Source: Galeruca laticollis (taxonomy: Eukaryota; Arthropoda; Insecta; Coleoptera; Chrysomelidae). From it: a stretch of 64,000 nt of DNA. Below the pieces are notes generated by a model, which saw only the letters and a program-made list of their open reading frames with translations, made no database searches and had not been told where the DNA came from. A program made the position numbers and the translations under genes. Location of the stretch: the NCBI GenBank assembly GCA_963921935.1, contig OY998180.1, forward strand, positions 209,974,744 through 210,038,743, in the 5' to 3' direction. Positions 55,285 to 64,000 of the stretch are shown piece after piece (within the stretch, counting starts at the first letter, position 1; each line of letters begins with the position of its first letter).

Positions 55285-55875
55285 TTGAAAGCTGATAAAA
55301 GAAGCAAGACTATTTTAATGCAATCTAGAGAATACGACCTAAAAATGAAGGACCTACTTAATGATAAAAAAACCTACAGGCAAATAAAGTTAGACCCAAC
55401 AAATCAACACCAAAAAAGGAACAATGAACTAATAGATTCATGGGAAAAAAACTATATATATCTCCAGACATTGTAAAAAATTCGCAATACATTGCCACCA
55501 AAACTCTATGGTTTACCAAAACTACATAAGGAAAATGTACCTCTTAAACCAATAGTTTCATGTATCCAATCACCTTTCGCCTCCTTTCAAAATATTTATC
55601 CAACATTTTAAAAAACATAGCTAATAAAAACAGGCACTAAATAAAAGACACTTTCCATTTTAAAGAAAAAATTGAGAAATCCCTGACAACTATTTATTAA
55701 TATCACTAGATGTAGTATTCTTATACACTAATATTCCAATTTCATTAGCTACAAAAATTATTAAAACAAAATTGAATGACATAAAAAAATAAACTGATAT
55801 CCCCCAAGATGAATTTGTATATCCTCTTGAGCTAAAACTTAATTCTACTTACTTTTTATATGAAAATCAGGGATC
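55285..55875 (+). pseudogene. Reverse transcriptase fragment of a different Penelope-like family
   Basis: Shifting frames give MKDLLNDKKTYRQIKLDPTN, then an RLYGLPKLHKENVPLKPIVS-like region (with errors), LSKYLSNILKNIANKN, a SLDVV.LYTNIPISLATKI block and LNSTYFLYENQ. The order (LYGLPK.HK, P..PIVS, LDV..L.TNIP) is that of PLE reverse transcriptases. The MGSP and YVDD parts are absent, because the sequence passes into the 355-bp repeat family. It is strongly decayed and clearly distinct from PLE-1 and PLE-2. Confidence 0.65.
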
Positions 55876-55904
55876 TTCCAATTGAAGGCACAAATGAGCG
55901 TTTG

Positions 55905-56099
55905 GTTTCGCTGTTAAAATCCGTTGTTTTGTGTTTTCCCATGTTTCGATTAACATCTTTGCTCCCAAATTTCACATCCTTATTTGGTTATACCGTGCTG
56001 AAGAGGCAAATGAGCCAGAAACATGCATGTCCGCGGTTACCACTCTGTTTCAGTAGCCCTTTATTTTGCGTGAATTACCCATGAATCTCTTTGTTGTTG

Positions 56100-56144
<45 letters not shown>

Positions 56145-56160
56145 CATATATATATATATA
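55905..56160. repeat. Single copy of the 355-bp repeat family ending in (TA)n
   Basis: CCCATGTTTCGATTAACATC, GAGCCAGAAACATGCATGTC and CGGTTACCACTC match the units at 28 kb with about 15% difference. It ends in (TA)n at 56101-56160, as in the array. Confidence 0.75.
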
Positions 56161-57229
56161 GTATATGCTCCGAATAGATAATTACTCGTACATGCATTGT
56201 AATGTAATGGTTAATTGTGGATTCTAATTGAATGTGATGATAGTATTATTTCTTCATTATTTCCACATCATAAGACAACTGGCTAAAATCGTTTTTTGAT
56301 TATTAAATTTGTTTATCTTACATTACGCAAATTTTTTGTACGCCTTTGTTCGGCTGAGGCAAACTTTCGATAACATCAGTTCTACGCTAGATCAGTTTGG
56401 CCTTACGTTTCAGGGTATCATGGTATGTATTCGACTAAATAAAATAGGGAAAGTAGGGCAGCAGGGTGAAAGAGAAATGAGCAACCATCAAAACGTCTAT
56501 TAAATAACTAGAGGGACTTTATTAAAGGAAAAGGGGAGTATTATACCGTGCACTTCGAACACAATACGGAAATAAATAATATATTTTCAAATTTCTATTG
56601 TGCTATACGTTCATTTTATATTGATTCTGATTATGTTAATTATTTTTGTCGAAACTAGGTAGCTACGGAGTTATATATTAAAAATATAATGAATATATGT
56701 TATCAATATAGCCAGAGAATACCTATGTAGATTTGATTATATTAACATTTTTTGTGGTCAATGGTTAAAACAATAATGGCCGGGTATTGATTTTAGATTT
56801 AATATCAAGTTCTATTTTATATAATAATATATTATTTTTCGCATTTTTCTACACTCCGACTAACCAATCTTATCAATATTAATTTTAAATTGATATACCA
56901 AGTAATGAAAATGATTTTTTTTCTTTGCAGGACTTTGAGTTATTATTTTTTTTATCGTTGTTATGCTTTTCGTAGGAACAAACACAATATGAAGGTACTG
57001 AAGAAAGTTGAACCATATAAGCAAAAAGTTTTCAAAGTAATGAATTTGATTGAAGTTCCTACTTTTGACAATTTGCTTTCTGCCCAGTAGCAATCCACTT
57101 CAGTTTGAGAAGGTTATTTACTCCTTCTTTGAAGCCACATTAAAACCGATATACTTTTACAGCCACCTGGAATAACAAAATAAATATTGTTACAGTGAAG
57201 TGTAAAGTATAAATTTAGAAAAAGGTGTT
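56161..57229. other. No gene recognised
   Basis: AT-rich DNA. The small frame at 56890-57090 follows a TTCTTTGCAG that could be an acceptor, but nothing further supports an exon. Confidence 0.35.
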
Positions 57230-60200
57230 TTTTATTGAACAATAGATTTCAATAGATGTGTTTCAGCTCTCTCAATTTCTTCGAATGTATGTTTTCCTAT
57301 AATCTTCACAGGAGTCTTTTTTGAATTGCTTGAAAATCGGAAAATCCATCCTATCATACGAACTATTTTCGAATATTTGGAGAAATAATTGACATCTTCC
57401 GTAGAAATATTTACCGGATATAATATGGTTTGAATTGTGTTTTTGCTATCTTCATCGATTTCGTGTTGTGAAAAATTATTTCATTACGTGGCCAATACTC
57501 TTGATTAGTGTACAGCCAGCTTGGGCCATTTCACCAACTGCTTTCCAATAAATATGTTACAGTACATCCTCTAGATCCAATATCTTCTGGATTCATTTTC
57601 CCAGGAATATGATTCTAGTCGTTAATCTTGCAGAAAACTTTTGTTTCCCTTACTCTGTTCGCAACAATCGTAAGTACTCCAATTATTATTAGATTTCACT
57701 TGTGTGGGTACTACCATAGAATCGCTCCAGAAATATATTTTTATCTCTCTAAATTCTGATATATTCCTGACAGTTTGATATAATCTAGTTCCTGAAAGCA
57801 TTCCTAATAATTCAAGTCTTGGTAGACTCGTATTTTTTAATTATATCCTTGCCATTGCTAACAATAATCTGATTGTTATATTTCCAGAAAAGCTGGTTCT
57901 CAAATATATACTACTAGCATATGCTTTTTGACTAGCATCACAGGATACATGAATGCTGGTCGTTTCTGAATCCTCCAAATTGATATTTCTACATACCATT
58001 CGAAGGATTTTGCAAAAAGTAAGTAAATTTCAACCATGCTTTAAACTTTGCCAAGTTTTTTATAATAAAATTTTAGGTATACGTGAAACTGGACTAATGA
58101 AACCTATCGAATCGAGGAACGAATAAATTTTAAGCCATTGATAGTAGACTTCTTTTTGTCTATGGGAAATCATTTTCCTTTGTCAGGGATCTGATATCAG
58201 AAATAAGTGTATCTTCTTTAAAATTCGAAAGTAAACATAATATTCCTACAATATTCTCTCTTTAATCGACTGAATTTGGTGGTTCTTCTAATTTAAGTAG
58301 ATTGTGAACACACCCTCTTAAATTGAATTTAGCAGTGGACATTAATATTGTGCAATCTTCCATAAACTGTTTCAATTCCTTTTCCCCTTTCAAATGGGCT
58401 GGACGTCTATTCAAATGATATGAAATTATAGCTAATAGAAGGAATGGACTTGATTTAATAGTCTGACCACCATAACAATCGTAAAAAATCCCTATTCTCT
58501 TGTTTCAAACCTTTTCAATATCAGAAATAACTCCAATTTTGTCTTTTCGGTATTTGAGAAAAAGTCAAGAAATCATTTCTAAAAAATTTGCGCCTTTTTC
58601 TAAACAATCATTTAATGAATTTCCCTATATGTCCTTCGCTGAAGCATCGAAAACCGGACGAATTCTTGTTGTTGCGCTGGATTCCTTGATGACTGTATGA
58701 TGAGGAAGATAATGTACTCCTTTTTTTGTATTTTTATTAGATATGACTTCTTCGATGATTCCTAACTGTTTCCATTGCATAAATACTTCCTCATAGGCCT
58801 TAAACATTACTTTGTCGACTAAGCTCTTCGTATTTTACCGCAGTCTCTTCTGTGCCAAACTTCTATCACTCAGTATTGTGGGATGGCCGTCAATCCAGGG
58901 CAAGCTGACTTCATATCTGTCATTTTTGTTTGAAATAGTTTCGTAGAATCTTCTCAGAGTTTCTTTTGACTTCACTTCTGATGGATCCCTAATTCCTAAC
59001 ACGTCTAGATTCCATAAATCAGTTATGGAGTAACTATCAGGAAAAAAAAACAGAAAATATGGGCATATTAAATTTAGGAACATATTTCCTCATGATTGTC
59101 CACCCTAATCTAGTTTCAACAGCCGTAAATCCGTCATTGATATTTTGTGTGTTGCCTGTCAATAGAGTACCCAGTATATCTGCTCCTAATAATAATTCAA
59201 TTCCACTAGACACATCATGAAACTCATTGTCATAAATAATCATTTTATTATTTCTCAAATAGTTTAAATATTTAATATTGTCTAGTCTTGGAATATTAAC
59301 ATATATTTTATTCTGTTCTAAGACATCTAATCGGCATTCAAAAGAATTTTTGATATTCATTATTGTAATATTATACAAAGTGCCCAGTTGAGGTATTTAA
59401 ATATGAGCACCAAAAACGCCCTGTATATTTTTTTTCGCCCGATTTCTTTAAACGCATTTGTTTTGCAAAATTGGATAAAACATAAGAGTGATGTGATCCC
59501 GAATCTAAAAGTGCTGTCGCCAACCTTTCTTCACCTTCATCTGTGATAACATTCACAATAACTGTTTGTAGTAATACTGAAGGTGAAGAATTGCTCATAA
59601 GAACGTTATCTGTACTGTCCGACTGAATCTTTCCAACGCTAAGAACACGACAGACGTTATTTTCTTTCATTTCATTGTTATTAATTTTAGTATTTAAGTC
59701 AGGACACACAATTGGATAATGTTTTTTCCAACATATTACACATTTGGCATATGCTCTACAATTTTGTATTGTGTGATTTTGTTACAAACACGCAAAACAA
59801 CCTCTTTTCTTCGTAATACAGTATTTCTTCCCATCGAAAAAAAATCCCTGAGCCTTTATGCATTCCTGACTCAAATGTGATTTATCACAAAATGAATAAG
59901 ATGGAATTTTCTAACTCTTTTCTAGTTCCTTCGCATTTCCAGAGTAGAGGGCTGCTACTGTACATGGTTTGCTACTCTCATCTTACTTCAGTGTTCTGAG
60001 AATGTTGCCCTTCTAATGGTTTGGCTCATTTCCAAATCCTCTCTGTGCTAAGTTGATCCTTTCCTCAGATTCCACTTCACTCTTTAAAAAATCCAATAAC
60101 ATTGATAAATAATCAGAATACGTGTAAGTAACTTTTGGCTCACCCTGTATACTATTTATTTACTTGATTTTATTGACATTTCTATGTCGTTCCCAAACCT

Positions 60201-60966
60201 TTATCAAATCTGTTGGTAAAGCAGATGCAACTAAGGGTACTAACATTGACGCGTATTTTTCGTTGGTAACCCCTAAAGTTTCCAAAGTTCTTAGCTGTGG
60301 TTCTAATTTATCGTATAGACTAGATAATGACATACCTGGTTTCTCCTTCATGGTTTGTTTCAATACTAAATTAGGAAGCTTTCAACTGGTCAATGACGAC
60401 AAGATAGTTTACTCCAGATGGTGGGAAACTTGGAACTAGTTCGAGTGCTGGTGAATGCTCTTCCATTGATTGAAGTAGATATTGGAACGTATCCTCGACG
60501 TCTAGGTCTTTATCTTCATTTTTCTAAACTGACCCCAAAAACGATCCAATTCTTAATATTTCCTTCAAATTTTCGTAGCTGTATTTTTGGCAAATCGAAT
60601 TTCCTCTTATCTTTCTCGTTCGTATAGCTCTTATCAGTTTGAATATCTTCGTCAAATCTTCTCAATAGATATTCACATTTAGATTGATATTGAAAATATT
60701 CGTGTCTATAAGATTGGATTTTCTGGTATTCTGCACCCAATTCGTCCGCGAGCTCTTCGGAAAATAAAGTTTCTTTCAGGTTATCATCGAGGCAGCTCAA
60801 TCTTGTAATTGTATCCTCCAGGGTCTTTAGGAGAGACCCCAGCTGGTATTTCTCTATGGGCTTTCCTCCTTTGATTTCAGTCTACAATGAATCAATTTTA
60901 TCGCAAATTACGTTTACCTGCCTTCGGGTTAAACCCCCTTCTCTCTTTATGATTTCCATTGCGGAG
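57230..60966 (-). pseudogene. BEL/Pao retrotransposon gag-pol, decayed, no integrase core
   Basis: On the minus strand the frame starts near 60966. Gag pieces are LSCLDDNLKETLFSEELADE, FDLPKIQLRKFEGN and LRTLETLGVTNEKYASMLVP. Zinc knuckles follow (SFCDKSHLSQEC near 59900; CRAYAKCVICWKKHYPIVC near 59720). Protease has ATALLDSGSHHSYVLSNFAK with the DSGS motif. A linker and the reverse transcriptase start are next: ELLLGADILG, LWNLDVLGIRDPSE and QLGIIEEVISN..TRIRPVFDAS. RNase H-like pieces (SCDASQKAYASS, SLPRLELLGML, FWSDSMVV) lie at 57700-57960. The last recognisable part, EEIERAETHLLKSIVQ, precedes the integrase, which is missing. Stops and shifts are frequent. Confidence 0.8.
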
Positions 60967-60968
60967 TC

Positions 60969-60986
60969 CTGTCACGGTCGCGAAAA
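60969..60986 (-). other. Putative primer-binding site of the BEL/Pao element
   Basis: On the minus strand TTTTCGCGACCGTGACAG lies just upstream of the gag start. CGACCGTGACAGG-like sites are common after the 5' LTR of BEL elements. The LTR would end ..TTATTTACA at 60987. Its other end might be TGTTGTTTAAC near 61151, giving about 165 bp, but no 3' LTR partner was seen, so the LTR extent is unproven. Confidence 0.45.
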
Positions 60987-61151
60987 TGTAAATAATGCTA
61001 ATATTTACTGGGATAACTATAGAACTTTGCTCAATTTTTGAATATATTTTTTGACAGGTTCAGTTTTGTATTCGTCTTTTTGACAAATCAATTATAATTA
61101 TAATAATTTTTGTTTGTATAGAGTCCTCAAGGGAAACATGTTAAACAACAT

Positions 61152-64000
61152 ATAAACAGTTAGTTTCATTTATAACGGCAACCAAAATTTTGTATTGCAT
61201 TATCATTTATTCCCAATTAATACTACCCAGTGCCGTTTTTTTGATATGTAAAATAATTCGTCTAGCCTGGTTATTTATAACCTCGCTACCTTCCCACTAA
61301 CTCTCGTTTTGGGCGCGTCTCCTTTAATATGATAATATAATCAAATTTTTCTTTACGCAAGAATTATACCGCGAATTATTTATGTTGACACCGTGTATGT
61401 ATTCTGGGAAAATTCTTACTACCCATCATATTTTGTATTCTCCTGGTGACCAGCAACATGAATGAAACGCTGTTGAAGGATGCGCCTCACGTGATGGCAA
61501 CCCGTTGAACGCAATCATCACGTACACAGAATGGGCTTGTTATTCTTTTTTACCTCGAAACTGCGTAGCCACTGCACAAGGTGATAAAAAGACATGTAGG
61601 TAAAATAGATTTGGGATCTCTCCAAACTATTCATAGATATACACTAAGAAAACTGTTATATATGAAATATTACCTATCTCATGCATTCACATAAAATGAA
61701 TGTTCCCGAGATCTCGGTATTAGGTGTGAGTATTGAAAAAAATCATTTGTAGGGAATGTTGTATATATGTTCGTTATATCACCATTTATTGTGCTATTCG
61801 ATAAGACGAATTTCAGTCGTCACTGTATAATGTTTCAGAAAAATTACTGTTGGAATTTTAATTTATTTTCAACAAAAATCAATCCATTTTTATTACTTTA
61901 ACACTTTTAAGTGAAAGAAAATAAATCTGTGTAATAGCATCCGTTTTACAAATAGTTGTCCTTTGAGACAGGGTTAGAAATTTATGATGCCCATTTAAAG
62001 GAGAAGGCTAAATATCCGATAATAAGAATCTTTACATTTTATTATATTGAAATGCCCGTATAGGTCTTGTAGAATATACGAAGAAAACGAGATGTTTGCT
62101 TTAAGAGGGGCGTCACATTTTAGGGACCTCAAAACAGATGGCACCCGTGAATTGCAACAAAATTTAGGTCATTTTGTAAACAACAAATCTAAAGAACGCA
62201 GAAAATTAATTGTTGAAATTTTAACAAAATATAACTTGAAACTTTGTCTTGAGGATTAGGTATTTTGTTTAAGTTTTATATTGTTATAAAAAAGATATAA
62301 TCCATTAAGTTATGGTGGGATTCTGACAGTTTTGACAATTTGTGGTTCCAATTTGAACGCCAAAATCTTATCCCCAAAAGAATGCCTAGAGAATTCGATT
62401 CTGAAAATATGTAATTTCAAATCATTGTATTTTTTGAGATTTGTTGCACAAAATTTTTTACAACCGAACAACTTTTTACTTTAGTTCAACCGCTCCGCCG
62501 TCTTGATGGATAGCGCTGTATGGAACTTCAATGACAGATGACGACGGTCAAATATCGTTGTCATGTGTTTTGTTTCCATAAACATATTTCAAATTTATAG
62601 CTTGTTAGTATGTATTTGTAGGTGATCATAATAAAATAATTTTCATGCTGAAAAAAAAAAATTTGTGCTTCGTAAATGCTGTTTATATTTACTCCACATG
62701 TACTCCACCAGAAGTATAGTGTTTAGTAGATGTAAAATAAACCACAAATTTTTAGCTATTGCTAGTGATTGCACAAAGTGCCTTATCGGGGCTTTTTGGT
62801 TCCTCCTGTACACGGCCATAGATTACATCAGCATACATACATCTGCCTCCCGAGTTAGTTAAAAAAACTACATTGATAATAGTAATAATTGCATTCTACT
62901 AATTGACCAAAATAGACATTCCGTATTCTATTCAATTCTGTAAAAATGTTATATAGTTTTGATCTTCAATTTTTCCAGGTTGTGATCGATACTTTTTGCA
63001 TTTTCCTCCAGTTTGTAATTAACGGATATGCCTGTTTTTCTATTGGCTCTTCTCAATTCAAGTAAATTATAGCAAAAATGTTTTCTTTTATTGAAAACGA
63101 AAGCAAATAATTTAGGCAATATGTTTGTTTAATTTTACTATTACAAATTTGAAGTACAGAGTAAGTGAGTGGGTAATTTTTATATTCATTATAATACACC
63201 GACCCCTCTTAATCATTTATATGAATTATAGCAAAGGAATGCTAATTAATTAAGTAAACTATAAAAATGTTTATTATAGCAATAAACAGACATGTCTGCT
63301 TTTTCATTGACCCTTAATAATTATTCAAAAAAATTACAGCAAAAATTGGTGTTTGTTTTTATTGAAAAGGAACAAATAGAAAATCTTTTATAAAAATATT
63401 AATAAAATTATTATTACTAATTTAATGTATTTGTCTTCATATTTATTAATATATATGGCAACTGAAGTTCATCTTCCATTTTTCTCTACCATTTCTCCTC
63501 AGAACAAAAAGAAAAGAAAAAAGTTTATAAAAATATCCATTTTTACGATTCTACACTCACAAAGGGTTGGTGACCCCCATCGATATATTAACGTATTGAT
63601 CCATGTAGTTATAAATACTGAAAAAAAAACATTTTTAATTTTAAATACTTTAAACAGACATTTTTACTAACAAACTCATTTGAGCAAAAGTTTTAAAAAA
63701 TGGATTTTATCTTGGAATCTATTTTATCAGAACTATAAATGAAACAAAAAAGTTAGATGTTCCTTCTAAATAGGTGTTTACTTACTGAATAGTTGTAGCG
63801 AACACTGCTATATGAAAATTATTTGGACCTGTGCGGGCAGTTACATCAGATTCCGTTTTAGTGATATGTCAATTATGAAAATGATAAGAAATTAGATTTT
63901 GGTAAATAAGTCATGTTACTGTCTTTACTTACGGAATAGTATCAGCATCCATATCTTTGCCCTAATTCTTTGTTACATTCTGTTTTGCCAGACTTTTTTT
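61152..64000. other. No gene recognised
   Basis: Mostly AT-rich. A moderately GC-balanced patch at 61440-61580 and an open frame at 62047-62259 (FALRGASHFRDLKTDGTREL) were noted. I cannot assign either to a gene or repeat. Confidence 0.35.

Overview
The window is AT-rich nuclear DNA of an insect, crowded with transposable elements. The mix points to this: RTE-type, I-type and jockey-type LINEs, three Penelope-like (PLE) copies, hAT, mariner and MULE transposons, and Ty3, BEL and copia retroelements, all in DNA with introns, (TA)n runs and no operons. A beetle with a large, repeat-rich genome fits well, but the species is my inference. Nearly every readable protein belongs to a mobile element, and most are broken. 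The one clear non-transposon signal is a GC-rich island at about 33.73-34.38 kb. It holds an Ala/His-rich minus-strand exon with a good splice donor and looks like the promoter and first exon of a host gene.

Layout. 0.1-1.65 kb: MULE transposase remnant. 2.3-4.8 kb: short repeats, a palindrome and a PLE tail. 5.2-10.7 kb: an old minus-strand hAT carrying an RTE LINE (9-bp duplication) and a composite PLE (12-bp duplication). 10.9-11.2 kb: Ty3-type integrase fragment. 12.2-16.5 kb: a second PLE split by another RTE LINE. 18.1-23.1 kb: a hAT with a perfect 8-bp duplication, carrying a LINE fragment and a 3.9-kb insertion, and itself interrupting an older open frame. 23.7-24.1 kb: a 402-bp relative of that hAT. 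24.5-33.2 kb: mariner pieces, a copia piece, an unknown two-exon gene, a 355-bp repeat array, an 870-bp inverted-repeat element, and a hAT inside a mariner. 35.3-39.8 kb: a Ty3-type LTR element with a SAP-domain Gag, no protease or reverse transcriptase, an integrase, and a 3' macrodomain plus CCCH finger. 40.9-44.9 kb: an RNase H fragment and an I-type LINE reduced to an intact ORF1. 46.7-49.9 kb: degenerate inverted and tandem repeats, then a 158-bp satellite. 52.9-55.1 kb: a second I-type LINE lacking its polymerase core. 55.3-56.2 kb: a third PLE fragment and another copy of the 355-bp family. 57.2-61.0 kb: a BEL/Pao pseudogene. 61-64 kb: no recognisable gene.

The most interesting features are the macrodomain-CCCH cargo of the Ty3 element, hammerhead-ribozyme motifs in both ends of the composite PLE and in the second PLE, the foreign fragment inside the composite PLE, and the nested insertions that can be ordered by their target-site duplications.
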